Source: Pseudonocardia endophytica (lineage in GTDB: Bacteria; Actinomycetota; Actinomycetes; Mycobacteriales; Pseudonocardiaceae). Taken from it: a stretch of DNA of 64,000 nucleotides. The stretch spans positions 3,286,001 through 3,350,000 of the forward strand of contig NZ_SMFZ01000001.1 of NCBI RefSeq assembly GCF_004339565.1. Reading direction: 5' to 3'. Shown in pieces: positions 36,811 through 45,970 of the stretch. Numbering within the stretch: position 1 is the first letter of the stretch; each line of letters begins with the position of its first letter. The translations under genes were made by a program, and so were the position numbers. A model generated the notes under the pieces. That model saw only the letters and a program-made list of their open reading frames with translations. It ran no database searches and was not told the DNA's origin.

Positions 36811-37359
36811 ATGAAATTCGCTCATGACACGGAGGTCGCGCTCACGGCCATGGCCGCGCTGGTCAACACCGAGGCCGAGGACCCGGACCCGGTGACCGAC
36901 CGCGCCCTGTTCGACGACTGGCTGGTCGAGTTCCCGTACACCGGCGTCCGGCTGGGCACGGACGAGGAGCTGGCGTCGGTCCGTGCGGTCCGTGCGCGCC
37001 TGCGTGGCCTGTGGGAGGCACCGGACCGGGACGCCACCGTCGCACTCGTCAACGAGCTGCTCGGCGAGGCGGGTGCCCAGCCGTACCTGACCCGCCACGA
37101 CGGGTGGGACTGGCACCTGCACGTCACGCCGCCGGACGCGCCGCTCGCGCAGCGGGTGGGCGCCGAGGCCGCGATGGCCGTCGTGGACCTGGTGCGCTCC
37201 GACGATCTCGAACGGCTGCGCCGGTGTGCGGGCGACGACTGCGACGCGGTCCTGGTCGACCTGTCCCGCAACCGCTCCCGTCGCTTCTGCGACACCGGCA
37301 ACTGCGCCAACCGCGCGCACGTCGCGGCCTACCGCGCGCGGCGGGCCACCGAAGGATGA
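36811..37359 (+). CDS. CGNR zinc-finger / ABATE-domain regulator
   Basis: The 182-residue protein has an N-terminal ABATE-type stress-linked domain and a C-terminal zinc finger (RRCAGDDCDAVLVDLSRN, then FCDTGNCANRAHVAAYRAR). The family's CGNR motif is here CANR, with the Cys ligands kept. Such proteins are considered transcription regulators. The divergent EamA exporter is the likely target. Confidence 0.85.
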   Translation: MKFAHDTEVALTAMAALVNTEAEDPDPVTDRALFDDWLVEFPYTGVRLGTDEELASVRAVRARLRGLWEAPDRDATVALVNELLGEAGAQPYLTRHDGWDWHLHVTPPDAPLAQRVGAEAAMAVVDLVRSDDLERLRRCAGDDCDAVLVDLSRNRSRRFCDTGNCANRAHVAAYRARRATEG

Positions 37360-37384
37360 TCGGCGTTCCGGCGCGGACCGGTGA

Positions 37385-38137
37385 TCAGGCCCCTACCGAG
37401 TCCCAATGTGCGGCCAGCAGCGCGTTCACCTCGCCCGGCTTCTCCGCGTTGAGCAGGTGCGCCGCGCCGGGGACCTCCTCGTAGCGGGCGCCGGGGACCC
37501 CGTCGGCGATCTCCTGCAGCGACGACGGCGGCGTCGCCGGATCGTCGGCCCCGGCGACCGCCAGGGTGGGCACGGAGACCGACCCGAGCTCGGCACGGAC
37601 GTCGTGCGTCCCGATCGCGAGACAGCAGGCTGCGTAGCCCTCGTCGGACGTCGCGCGCAGCATGTCCAGCAGGCGCTCGGCGCCCGCCGGATCGCGGCGC
37701 ACGTAGTCCTCGACGAACCAGGTGCCGGTCCGGGAGGCGACCATCGCCTCGGTGCCCTTCTCGCGGACCGTCGCGGCGCGCTCCGGCCACTGGTCCGGGT
37801 TCGGGAAGCGGGCGGCGGTCGCGAGCACGGCCAGGCTCAGCACCCGGTCCGAGTGCACGCCCAGCCACTGCCCGATCGCGCCGCCCATCGAGACGCCCGC
37901 GTAGTGGAACGGCCCGTCCACGAGGTCCAGCACGGCGGCGCCGAGGTCGGCGATCGTGATGTCACCGTCCGGGTCCGGTGAGCCGCCGTGCCCCGGCAGG
38001 TCGAACCGGAGGATCCGGAAGCGGTCGGCGAACGCCGCGACCTGCGCGTCGAACAGGTGCACGTCGGTGCCCAGTGACGGGCCGAGGACGAGCGTGGGGG
38101 CGCTCTCGTCGCCGTCGGTCCGGTGGTGCAGTCGCAT
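37385..38137 (-). CDS. Alpha/beta hydrolase, 3-oxoadipate enol-lactonase-like
   Basis: The 250-residue hydrolase has the nucleophile elbow GVSMGGAIGQW, the Asp in VAGADDPATPP and the His in GAAHLLNAEKPGEV. The sequence is closest to PcaD-type enol-lactonases of the beta-ketoadipate route, but no other pca gene lies nearby. It may therefore be a general esterase. It diverges from the aldehyde dehydrogenase gene. Confidence 0.75.
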   Translation of the reverse strand: MRLHHRTDGDESAPTLVLGPSLGTDVHLFDAQVAAFADRFRILRFDLPGHGGSPDPDGDITIADLGAAVLDLVDGPFHYAGVSMGGAIGQWLGVHSDRVLSLAVLATAARFPNPDQWPERAATVREKGTEAMVASRTGTWFVEDYVRRDPAGAERLLDMLRATSDEGYAACCLAIGTHDVRAELGSVSVPTLAVAGADDPATPPSSLQEIADGVPGARYEEVPGAAHLLNAEKPGEVNALLAAHWDSVGA

Positions 38138-38229
38138 CGAGACTCCGCGGGGTCGACTCGCCAGGGATGGCCCCGGCCACGTCGAGATCCTAGGGTCCGA
38201 ACGGGAGTGAGAGTCGTCGAGGAGGACGC

Positions 38230-39705
38230 ATGGCCGAGCTGGAGACGTTCCGGAACCTGATCGGCGGCAAGTACGTCGACGCGGCCTCTGGCGCGACGTT
38301 CGAGACGCAGAACCCGTACACCGGTCAGCCGTGGGCGACGCTGCCGGACAGCGGGCCGGAGGACGTCGACGCCGCCGTCGCCGCCGCGCGCGCCGCCCTG
38401 GACGGCGAGTGGGGCGCGACGACCGGGTTCGCCCGCGCGGCGATGCTGCGGCGTCTCGGCGAGCTCGTCGGCGAGAACGCGGAGAAGCTGGCCCGCCAGG
38501 AGGTCAACGACTCGGGCAAGCTGTACCGCGAGATGATCGGCCAGCTCAACGGGCTGGGTGGCTGGTACCAGTACTTCGCCGGGCTGGCCGACAAGATCGA
38601 GGGGCGGCAGATCCCGTCGCCGAACCCGAACTACCTCGTCTACACGCGACGCGAGCCGGTCGGTGTCGTCGCGGCGATCACGCCGTGGAACTCGCCGCTG
38701 CTGCTGATGACGTGGAAGCTCGCCCCCGCCCTCGCCGCGGGCTGCACGATCGTGATCAAGCCCAGCGAGCACGCCCCGGCGTCGACGCTCGGGTTCGCGA
38801 CGCTGATCGAACAGGCCGGCTTCCCGCCGGGCACCGTGAACGTGCTGACGACGAACTCTCGGGACACGGCCGCGCACCTGGCCGGGCACCCCGGCGTCGA
38901 CAAGGTCGCGTTCACCGGCTCGACGGCCACCGGCCGGGCCGTCGCGAAGGCCGCGATGGACAACATCAACAAGGTGACCCTCGAGCTGGGCGGCAAGTCC
39001 CCGCAGGTCGTGTTCCCGGACGCCGATCTGGAGGCGGCCGCCAACGGCGTGATCGCCGGCGTGTTCGCCGCGACCGGACAGACGTGCATGGCCGGGTCCC
39101 GGCTGATCGTGCACGCGGACGTGCACGACGAGCTCGTCCGCCTGATCGGCGAGCGCGCCGACCAGATCAAGCTCGGCGACCCGAACGCCGAGGAGACCGA
39201 GATGGGCCCGGTCGCGAACGCGCCGCAGTACGAGAAGGTGCTCGGCTATCTCGACGCCGCGAAGGCCGACGGCAACACGCTCGCCTACGGCGGAGCGGCG
39301 GAGTCGACCCTCGGCGGCTACTTCGTGAGGCCGACCGTGATCACCGGTGTGACGCCGGAGTCGACGGTGTTCCGCGAGGAGGTGTTCGGTCCGGTCCTGG
39401 CCGCGCTCACGTTCACCGACGAGGACGAGGCGATCAAGCTCGCGAACGACACGCCGTACGGCCTGGCGGGCGCCGTCTGGACGAAGGACGTGCACCGGGC
39501 GCACCGGGTCGCGGCGAAGATCCGGGCGGGCAGCGTGTGGATCAACGCCTACCGGGTCGTGGCGCCGAGCGTGCCGTTCGGCGGGTTCGGGAAGTCCGGG
39601 CTGGGCCGCGAGAACGGCGTGCACGCCGTCGACGAGTACCTCGAGGAGAAGTCGGTCTGGGTGGAACTCACCGGCGGCACACGGGACCCGTTCACGCTGG
39701 GCTGA
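38230..39705 (+). CDS. NAD(P)-dependent aldehyde dehydrogenase
   Basis: The 491-residue enzyme has the cofactor motif FTGSTATGRAV, the catalytic Glu in LELGGKSPQ and Cys in GQTCMAGSR, and the C-terminal FGKSGLGRENG. It converts an aldehyde to the acid. Similar proteins accept semialdehydes or aromatic aldehydes; the substrate is not clear. It lies between a hydrolase and the Calvin-cycle cluster without overlap to either. Confidence 0.9.
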   Translation: MAELETFRNLIGGKYVDAASGATFETQNPYTGQPWATLPDSGPEDVDAAVAAARAALDGEWGATTGFARAAMLRRLGELVGENAEKLARQEVNDSGKLYREMIGQLNGLGGWYQYFAGLADKIEGRQIPSPNPNYLVYTRREPVGVVAAITPWNSPLLLMTWKLAPALAAGCTIVIKPSEHAPASTLGFATLIEQAGFPPGTVNVLTTNSRDTAAHLAGHPGVDKVAFTGSTATGRAVAKAAMDNINKVTLELGGKSPQVVFPDADLEAAANGVIAGVFAATGQTCMAGSRLIVHADVHDELVRLIGERADQIKLGDPNAEETEMGPVANAPQYEKVLGYLDAAKADGNTLAYGGAAESTLGGYFVRPTVITGVTPESTVFREEVFGPVLAALTFTDEDEAIKLANDTPYGLAGAVWTKDVHRAHRVAAKIRAGSVWINAYRVVAPSVPFGGFGKSGLGRENGVHAVDEYLEEKSVWVELTGGTRDPFTLG

Positions 39706-39739
39706 CGGACCGTCCCCGAGGACACGCCGGCATCGCGCT

Positions 39740-40687
39740 TCAGCTCCAGATCGTCACGTAGACCGGAGGGCGGAAGCGCGACGGTGGCACGCCGGAGCCC
39801 GGTGAACGCAGCAGCTTCATCGCCTCCGGCGTGGACAGGAAGTGCCGCGTCGACCCCGCGGCGACCGAGCGGCGGTCCACCGGCAGCGTCGTCACGTGCC
39901 AGACGACGTCCATCGGCGTGCCGGGTAGCTCGACGGCGACGAGCTCCCGTCGCCGGATCCGGTGCACGGCGAGGTGGGCCAGTGCGGGCGCGACACCCGC
40001 GCCGCCCGCCGCCGCGTCCCACGCGGCGGTCTGGTTCGGGAACACCGACAGCCGCGACTCCGGCACGCCGAGCCCGCGCAGCAGGCGGCTGACGTCGCTG
40101 CCCGGGTCCGTCGCGCCCGAGTCGACGAGCCACGGCCACTGCGTCGGCGGCCCGCGGAACCGGGTGCACGGCGCCGCGAGCACGACGAGCCGGCAACGGA
40201 AGACCGGCTCGCTCAGCAGGCCCATCGCCTTCGATCCGGACAGGTCCGGCCCGAACGCGACGTCGGCGAGCCGCTGCGAGACCAGGGCGGGCATCTCCGC
40301 GGTGGCCGCGACCCCGGCGGACACCTCGATCGTGCCCGACGAGCGGGCGGCGATCGCGTCGGCGAGCGGGCCGGCCAGGAACTCCACGACGGAGTGCGGC
40401 GCGACCAGCCGCAGCGGCTCCGGCGCACCCGAGGCCGAGCGGACGGCGGCCTCCGCCTCGGCGCCAAGGGCGACCATCTGCGACGCGATCGTCAGCAGAC
40501 GGTTGCCGCCCGGCGTCATGGCCATCCCGTTGCCACTGCGGGTCAGCAACGGGTCACCGAGGGACCGCCGCAGCGCCGCGATGGCCTGGGACACGGCCGG
40601 TTCGCTGACCGACAGCGCGTCGGCGGCCGCCTTGACCGACCCGAGCCGGGCGACCAGGACGAACGCGGACAGCTGTGTCAACGTCAC
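39740..40687 (-). CDS. LysR-type regulator, probably of the Calvin-cycle genes
   Basis: The 315-residue protein has an N-terminal winged helix-turn-helix (LSAFVLVARLGSVKAAADAL, SVSEPAVSQAIAALRRSLG) and a C-terminal periplasmic-binding-like effector domain. CbbR regulators of this class control Calvin-cycle operons, and this gene is last in the cbbF-cbbP direction, 54 bp after prk. Most cbbR genes are divergent from their target, so the CbbR assignment is moderate. The tail (LRSPGSGVPPSRFRPPVYVT) is unusual. Confidence 0.75.
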   Translation of the reverse strand: MTLTQLSAFVLVARLGSVKAAADALSVSEPAVSQAIAALRRSLGDPLLTRSGNGMAMTPGGNRLLTIASQMVALGAEAEAAVRSASGAPEPLRLVAPHSVVEFLAGPLADAIAARSSGTIEVSAGVAATAEMPALVSQRLADVAFGPDLSGSKAMGLLSEPVFRCRLVVLAAPCTRFRGPPTQWPWLVDSGATDPGSDVSRLLRGLGVPESRLSVFPNQTAAWDAAAGGAGVAPALAHLAVHRIRRRELVAVELPGTPMDVVWHVTTLPVDRRSVAAGSTRHFLSTPEAMKLLRSPGSGVPPSRFRPPVYVTIWS

Positions 40688-40741
40688 CCGAGACAGTGTG
40701 GACCCGCACCGGACCGCACCGCACTCCCCGGCCCCTTCCGC

Positions 40742-41665
40742 TCACGGCGAGGTCGACCGGTCCGGCTGCCGGGCGCCGAAGGCCCCCGCGGTCAGCTCCA
40801 CGCGACGCCGCTCCATCAGCCGGGCGATGATCGGGGTGAGGATCAGCTGCATGGACAGGTCGGTCTTCCCGCCGGGGCACACGATGGTGTTGGGCCGCGA
40901 CATGAACGAGCCGTGCAGCATCGACAGCAGGTACGGGAAGTCGATCCCGTGCGGGTCGCGGAACCGGATGACCAGCATCGACTCGTCGGCGGTCGGGATC
41001 GTCCTGGCGATGAACGGGTTGGACGTGTCCACGACCGGCACGCGTTGGAAGTTGATGTCCGTGCGGGAGAACTGCGGGCACATGTGGTGCACGTAGTCGG
41101 TCATCCGGCGCAGGATCGTCTCGGTCACCGCCTCCGCGGTGTACCCGCGCGCCGTCCGGTCCCGGTTCAGCTTCTGCACCCACTCCAGGTTGATCACGGG
41201 CACGACGCCGATACGGAGGTCGGCGTGCTTCGCGACGTCGACCGTGTCGGTGACGGCGGCCCCGTGCAGGCCCTCGTAGAAGAGCACGTCGCTGTCCGGC
41301 GGGATCGCCTCCCACGGCGTGAACGTCCCGGCGGGCCGCCCCGCCTCGGCCGCCTCGATCTCGTCGTGGAGGTAGCGGCGACGGTAGCCGCCCCCGGTCT
41401 CCCCGTAGCTGAGGAACAGCTTCTCGAGCTCCTCGAGCAGGTTGGCCTCCGGGCCGAAGTGGCTGAACGTGTGGTCGCCTCCGGCGTGCGCCTCGGCGAT
41501 GGCCGCACGCATGCCGGCCCGGTCGTGGCGGTGGAAGCTGTCCCCCTCGACGAAGACGGCCCGGACGCCCTCCCGTCGGAAGATCTGCTCGAACGTGCGC
41601 ATCACGGACGTGGTGCCTGCCCCCGAGGAGCCGGTGACCGAGATGACGGGATGTCGGCGCGACAT
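40742..41665 (-). CDS. cbbP: Phosphoribulokinase
   Basis: The 307-residue enzyme has a P-loop GSSGAGTTSV at about residue 12 and matches the bacterial class I type (GDSFHRHDRAGM, FYEGLHGAAV, SMLHGSFMSRPNTIVCPGGKTD). It makes ribulose 1,5-bisphosphate with ATP, the committed substrate for RuBisCO. It follows cbbF by 12 bp, so the two are an operon. Its presence is strong evidence for a Calvin cycle. Confidence 0.95.
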   Translation of the reverse strand: MSRRHPVISVTGSSGAGTTSVMRTFEQIFRREGVRAVFVEGDSFHRHDRAGMRAAIAEAHAGGDHTFSHFGPEANLLEELEKLFLSYGETGGGYRRRYLHDEIEAAEAGRPAGTFTPWEAIPPDSDVLFYEGLHGAAVTDTVDVAKHADLRIGVVPVINLEWVQKLNRDRTARGYTAEAVTETILRRMTDYVHHMCPQFSRTDINFQRVPVVDTSNPFIARTIPTADESMLVIRFRDPHGIDFPYLLSMLHGSFMSRPNTIVCPGGKTDLSMQLILTPIIARLMERRRVELTAGAFGARQPDRSTSP

Positions 41666-41677
41666 GGGTCTCCTCGG

Positions 41678-42736
41678 TCAGACCGCGGCCTGGCGGAACA
41701 GCCCGCGCTCGCCGTACAGGTGGAATCGGGACGGGCCGTCGTTGTGGCGCTGGTGGTACTGCTCGATCCGCAGGACGTCGTGACGGGAGCCGATGACCAG
41801 CGGCACCCGCTGGTGGACGTCCCGGGGCTCGACGTCGAGGATGCGCCCGCGCCCCGTGGTCGCCGCGCCGCCCGCCTGCTCGAACAGGAACGCCATCGGC
41901 GCCGCCTCGTAGAGCAGTCGCAGCTTGGCGGGACGGTCCGGGTTCCGTCCGTCCCACGGGTTCAGGTAGACGCCACCCCGGGTGAGGATCCGGTGGCTGT
42001 CGGCGACCAGCGCCGCAGTCCAGCGCATGGTGAAGTCGCGGTGCAGCGGTCCCGAGCGACCGGCGTGGCACTCGTCGACCCAGCGACGGACCGCAGGCTC
42101 CCAGAACCGCCGGTTGGCCGTGTTGACCGAGAACTCGGGGGCGTCCTCGGGGACGCGCAGGCCCGTGCCGGTGAGGTGGAACGTCCCGGTGCCCGGGTCG
42201 AGGGTGAACGCGTGGACACCGTCGCCGACGGTCAGGACCAGCTGGGTGGACGGGCCGTACAGGACGTAGCCGGCGCAGAGCTGCTCGGTCCCCGGCCGCA
42301 GAAAGTCGGCGTCGTCGCCGGTGAGCCCGTCCGGCGGGGCGGGGAGGATCGAGAAGATCGTGCCGAGCGGTCCGTCGACCTCGACGTTCGACGACCCGTC
42401 GAGGGGATCGACCATCAGCAGGTGCCGGGCATCGGCACCGCTCGTGAACATGTGCGGGCGTTCGGCCTCCTCGGACACCAGTCCGGCGAGACGCCCCTCC
42501 CAGTCCGCCCGCACGAAGCACTCGTGCGCGAGCAGGTCGAGGCCCTTCTGAACCTCACCGTGCGTGTTGGTCTGGGCGGTCGGGGTGGCGAGGCCCGTCA
42601 ACGGGCCGGTGGCGAGGTGCGCCGCGATCGTCGCGCACACCCGGGCGATCTCCGGCACCAGCCGGACCAGGGGCGCGGTACGACCGCGGCACCGCCCGGC
42701 GAGGAACGTCTCGAGTGATGGTTGCGCTGCATGCAT
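41678..42736 (-). CDS. cbbF: Fructose-1,6-bisphosphatase, class I
   Basis: The 352-residue enzyme has the metal site VDPLDGSSNVEVDGPLGT, with D110, D113 and E89/E90. It converts fructose 1,6-bisphosphate to fructose 6-phosphate for regeneration of ribulose phosphate, and such enzymes often also act on sedoheptulose bisphosphate. ATG 42736 begins the leftward operon cbbF-cbbP-lysR. A palindrome lies 69 bp upstream. Confidence 0.93.
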   Translation of the reverse strand: MHAAQPSLETFLAGRCRGRTAPLVRLVPEIARVCATIAAHLATGPLTGLATPTAQTNTHGEVQKGLDLLAHECFVRADWEGRLAGLVSEEAERPHMFTSGADARHLLMVDPLDGSSNVEVDGPLGTIFSILPAPPDGLTGDDADFLRPGTEQLCAGYVLYGPSTQLVLTVGDGVHAFTLDPGTGTFHLTGTGLRVPEDAPEFSVNTANRRFWEPAVRRWVDECHAGRSGPLHRDFTMRWTAALVADSHRILTRGGVYLNPWDGRNPDRPAKLRLLYEAAPMAFLFEQAGGAATTGRGRILDVEPRDVHQRVPLVIGSRHDVLRIEQYHQRHNDGPSRFHLYGERGLFRQAAV

Positions 42737-42805
42737 GGGGCTCTCGTCCTCACGTCCGGCTCGACCAGTGGCACCGAGCCTGTTCGGCGGCGGGCCGGCG
42801 GCCAT

Positions 42806-42820
42806 CCCCCGCCCAGGGGG
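42806..42820. promoter_or_regulatory. CCCCC-N5-GGGGG palindrome, copy 1 (cbbF/fba gap)
   Basis: CCCCC-GCCCA-GGGGG lies between divergent cbbF and the aldolase gene, with 69 bp to the cbbF start and 118 bp to the aldolase start. A second palindrome, GCGGGG-GA-CCCCGC, follows at 42825-42838. Confidence 0.6.
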
Positions 42821-42870
42821 GTCTGCGGGGGACCCCGCGGCGATCTCCCCCGCCCGCTCCCCGAGCCGGG

Positions 42871-42899
42871 TGACGCCCGGGACCGGCCGCGTTCCTAGC
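42871..42899 (+). promoter_or_regulatory. Putative promoter of the aldolase gene
   Basis: TGACGC (42871-42876), 17 bases, then CCTAGC (42894-42899) precede the aldolase start by 40 bases. The same CCTAG[CG]GTC box occurs ahead of rpe (45937) and of the second aldolase-like gene (49967), which suggests a shared promoter type. Confidence 0.4.
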
Positions 42900-42938
42900 G
42901 TCGCCCCCGACCGATCACGTGAGAGACGGGAGAGCGCG

Positions 42939-43937
42939 ATGGAGTCGTGCAGGAAGATCGCGGCCCGGATGGTGGCGCCCGGCAAGGGAGTCCTCGCCGC
43001 GGACGAGAGCATCGGCACGATGTCGGCGCGGCTGGAGGCGGCGGGGGTGGCGGCCGGCGCGGAGAACCGCCGGGCCTACCGGGAGCTGCTCGCGCGCACG
43101 CCCGGGCTGGCCGACAGCGCCTCGGGAGTGATCCTCTGCGAGGAGACGCTGAACCAGGCGTTCGCCGACGGCACCCCGTTCCCGCAGGCGTTGCACGCCG
43201 CGGGGGTCCTGCCCGGCATCAAGGTCGACACCGGCGCCCGGCCGTGCCCCGGCCTTCCGGGGGAGACGGTGACCGAGGGCCTCGACGGGTTGCCCGGCCG
43301 GCTGGCCGGCTACGTCGAGGCCGGTGCGGCGTTCGCGAAGTGGCGGGCGGTGTTCACGGTCTCCGACACCCTGCCGACCGCCGGTGCGGTGCGGGTGAAC
43401 ACGATCGCGCTCGCCCGGTACGCGGCCGCCTGCCATGAGGCGGGTCTCGTACCGATCGTGGAGCCCGAGGTGCTGATGGACGGCGCGCACCCGATCGAGC
43501 GCTGCGGCCAGGTGACCGCGGCGGTGCACGGCGAGCTGCGCAGGGATCTGGAGCTGCTGGGCGTGGACCTGGCGGGGATCGTGCTCAAGCCGAACATGGT
43601 CGTCGAGGGCCGCGACCACCACGAGCGCTCCACGCCGGAGGAGGTGGCCGAGGCGACCGCCGCCGTGCTGCGGGGATGGCCCCGCGAGCTGGCCGGGGTC
43701 GCGTTCCTGTCCGGCGGTCAGCCGCCGGAGCGGGCCACCGCCAACCTCGAGGCCCTGCAACGCCACAGCACGCCGTTCCCGTTGACGTTCTCGTTCGGCC
43801 GGGCGCTGGTCGACCCCGCTCTGGCCGCCTGGCGGGGCGACGCAGAGCGGGTCGTCGACGGGCAGGCCGCGCTGGCCGAGCGGCTCGCGGCGAACGCCAC
43901 CGCCGTGCGCCGACGCGGTGAGCTGCAGACGGCCTGA
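42939..43937 (+). CDS. fba: Fructose-bisphosphate aldolase, class I
   Basis: The 332-residue Schiff-base aldolase has D22 in GVLAADES, K134 in FAKWRAVF, E175 and E177 in IVEPEV, and the Schiff-base lysine K217 in IVLKPNMV, all catalytic residues of class I enzymes. It joins triose phosphates to fructose (or sedoheptulose) bisphosphate in the Calvin cycle. ATG 42939 begins the rightward half of the cluster. Two shorter or inactive relatives lie at 48742 and 50037. Confidence 0.94.
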   Translation: MESCRKIAARMVAPGKGVLAADESIGTMSARLEAAGVAAGAENRRAYRELLARTPGLADSASGVILCEETLNQAFADGTPFPQALHAAGVLPGIKVDTGARPCPGLPGETVTEGLDGLPGRLAGYVEAGAAFAKWRAVFTVSDTLPTAGAVRVNTIALARYAAACHEAGLVPIVEPEVLMDGAHPIERCGQVTAAVHGELRRDLELLGVDLAGIVLKPNMVVEGRDHHERSTPEEVAEATAAVLRGWPRELAGVAFLSGGQPPERATANLEALQRHSTPFPLTFSFGRALVDPALAAWRGDAERVVDGQAALAERLAANATAVRRRGELQTA

Positions 43938-43982
43938 CGGCCCGGTGCGCGGGCGGCGGAGCGGATCCGCCCGCGGCCCCGG

Positions 43983-45188
43983 TCACCGCTCCCGGATCGG
44001 GACCGTGACGGTGACCGTGGTGCCCGACCCGGGAGTCGAGCGGATCCGCAACCGCCCGCCGACCAGCTCGGCTCGTTCGGCCATCGAGCGCAGCCCGTAC
44101 CCGCCGCCGTCCGGTGCGGGTCCGGCCGCCGCCGCGGTGTCGAACCCGACCCCGTCGTCGGACACCTCCAGCTCGGCCTCGTCCCCGTCGGCCTCGAAGC
44201 GGACCGTGGCTCCCGACGCCCTGGAATGCTTGACCACGTTCTGCAGGCACTCCTGCGCGATGCGGTAGAGCGCCACCTCGAGGTGCTCGGCGAGCCGCCG
44301 GTCGGCCACCCACGACTCGATCTGCAACGGCACGATGGACCGCGCGAGGCTGGCCAGAGCGCCGGACAGACCCAGGTCGTCCAGGATCGGCGGGCGCAGA
44401 CCGCCGATCGCGGCACGGGCCTCGTCGAGCGCGAGGCTCAGCAGGCCGCGGGCGTGCTCGAGCTGCGTGACCACCCCGTCCGTGCCGACCGCGTTCGACG
44501 CGGCGTCGAGGTGGTAGGACAGGCTGATCAGCCTCTGCGAGATGCCGTCGTGGATGTCGGCGGCCATCCGTCGGCGCTCGGCCTCCTGGGTCGCGACGAC
44601 CTGCTCCACGAAGCGCTCGTGGCCGCGTTCCCGACCGACCAGCCGCCGGTGCAGCCGGGCCTGGTGCAGCGCGCCCGCGACCAGCCGTCCGATGCCGCAC
44701 AGCAGCTCGACGTCCCGGTCGCTGAACTCGCGGCGCGCGACGCTGTGCACGTTCAGCACGCCGACCAGGTCGCCGGGATCGAGCTCCATCGGGATCGACG
44801 CCATCGAGGTGAAGTCCGCCCCGCGCAGTGCCGGGATCGGGACGTAGCGCCCGTCCCGCTCCTTGTGCTCGGCGATGACGACCGGCCGCCGGTTGCGGGC
44901 CACCCAGCCGGAGATCCCGGTGCCGACCGGCAGCCGGACCCGCCCGACCTGCTCGTCGAACGGTGGGGTGGCGCCGGCCAGCGTCAGCGACTGGTCGCCG
45001 TCGTCGAGGACGTGGACGAAGCACACGTCGGTCGCGGTGGTGTCGGTGATGATCCGCGAGACCTCGCCCGCCAACGCCTCGACGTCCGGCCCGGCCGTGG
45101 TGAGCCGGATGACGTCGAGCAGCAGGGCGACCTCGCGGCCCGGAGCGATCAGACCTCCGACCGGGTCGAGCCGTGGGCCGCCGCTCAC
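43983..45188 (-). CDS. GAF-domain sensor histidine kinase (NarL/LuxR partner type)
   Basis: GTG 45186-45188 overlaps the regulator's stop (GTGA), giving 401 residues. A GAF domain (about 36-178, with DFTSMASIPMELDPGDLVGVLNVHS) is followed by a HisKA_3 dimerisation helix with the phospho-accepting H213 in RRMAADIHDGISQRL and an HATPase domain (VSDDGVGFD, GGGYGLRSMAERAELVGG). No membrane helix is seen, so it is a cytoplasmic sensor. GAF kinases of this class, such as DosS, can bind heme and sense O2 or CO, but no heme ligand can be assigned from sequence here. Confidence 0.92.
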   Translation of the reverse strand: MSGGPRLDPVGGLIAPGREVALLLDVIRLTTAGPDVEALAGEVSRIITDTTATDVCFVHVLDDGDQSLTLAGATPPFDEQVGRVRLPVGTGISGWVARNRRPVVIAEHKERDGRYVPIPALRGADFTSMASIPMELDPGDLVGVLNVHSVARREFSDRDVELLCGIGRLVAGALHQARLHRRLVGRERGHERFVEQVVATQEAERRRMAADIHDGISQRLISLSYHLDAASNAVGTDGVVTQLEHARGLLSLALDEARAAIGGLRPPILDDLGLSGALASLARSIVPLQIESWVADRRLAEHLEVALYRIAQECLQNVVKHSRASGATVRFEADGDEAELEVSDDGVGFDTAAAAGPAPDGGGYGLRSMAERAELVGGRLRIRSTPGSGTTVTVTVPIRER

Positions 45189-45853
45189 CGGAAGATCCCC
45201 TCGCGGAGGGCGGTCGCGACCGCGCTGGTCCGATCGCCGACGTCCAGCTTGCGGTAGATCGCGCGCAGGTGGCTCTTGACGGTCTCGTCGCTGATCACCA
45301 GGCGTCCGGCGATCGCCCGGTTGGACAGCCCGTCGACCATGAACGAGAGGATCTCGCTCTCCCGCTGGGTGAGGCCGTGCCGGCTGCCCGGCCAGAACTC
45401 GTCGCTCTGCATGCGGGCCGCGGTGTCGACGGCGCGCGCCGCCATGTCGGGGTCGATCACCGTCGTCCCGCCGTGCGCGCTCTCGATCTGGCGTACCAGG
45501 TCGTTCCCGCCGATGTTCTTGAGCAGGTAGCCGGACGCGCCGGCGCGCAGCGCCTGGAACAGGTACTGCTCGTCGTCGTAGACCGACAGGAGCACGAACC
45601 GCCGACCGGGGTCGCGCTCGAGCACCCTCCGGCACAGGTCGAGCCCGCTGGTGCCGCGCATCCGCACGTCGCAGAGCACGACGTCCGGCGCGAGGCCCGT
45701 GATGATCTCCACGGCGCCGTCGGTGCCGATGCAGTGCCCGACCACCCGGACACGGGTGCGGAACGCCGACAGCATGGCCTTCAGACCCTCGACGACCATC
45801 TCCTGGTCGTCGATCAGGACGACTCGGACGGGACGGGGATCCGGGCTCGCCAT
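45185..45853 (-). CDS. LuxR/NarL-type response regulator
   Basis: The 222-residue regulator has acidic D15-D16, phospho-acceptor D62 in [10 protein letters not shown], and a C-terminal LuxR helix-turn-helix ([20 protein letters not shown], then [14 protein letters not shown]). It is coupled to the GAF kinase by a four-base overlap. A CCCCC-N5-GGGGG palindrome lies 47 bp before its start, so it may regulate itself and rpe-tkt. Its location inside the Calvin-cycle cluster points to control of autotrophy. Confidence 0.92.
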   Translation of the reverse strand: MASPDPRPVRVVLIDDQEMVVEGLKAMLSAFRTRVRVVGHCIGTDGAVEIITGLAPDVVLCDVRMRGTSGLDLCRRVLERDPGRRFVLLSVYDDEQYLFQALRAGASGYLLKNIGGNDLVRQIESAHGGTTVIDPDMAARAVDTAARMQSDEFWPGSRHGLTQRESEILSFMVDGLSNRAIAGRLVISDETVKSHLRAIYRKLDVGDRTSAVATALREGIFR

Positions 45854-45900
45854 GGCTGGATCGTAGGTCCGGCGATTCGGCTTGTGGATCCCCCGCGCAC

Positions 45901-45915
45901 CCCCCGATGTGGGGG
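45901..45915. promoter_or_regulatory. CCCCC-N5-GGGGG palindrome, copy 2 (regulator/rpe gap)
   Basis: CCCCC-GATGT-GGGGG lies 47 bp from the response-regulator start and 55 bp from rpe, just ahead of the putative rpe -35 region. Confidence 0.6.
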
Positions 45916-45942
45916 ACGAGGCCGCCGCGCGCCGTTCCTAGG
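45914..45942 (+). promoter_or_regulatory. Putative promoter of rpe-tkt
   Basis: GGACGA (45914-45919) and CCTAGG (45937-45942) have 17-base spacing and precede rpe by 28 bases. The -10-like box matches those ahead of fba and the second aldolase-like gene. The -35 overlaps the edge of the palindrome, so binding there could repress. Confidence 0.4.
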
Positions 45943-45970
45943 GTCGGCGCCCGGAGACGAAGGGTGCGTG

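Noticed and set aside
42737..42938. CbbR-type T-N11-A operator as explanation of the cbb promoters
   Set aside because: Such short patterns match too often to support a call; the GC palindrome is the only clear shared element.
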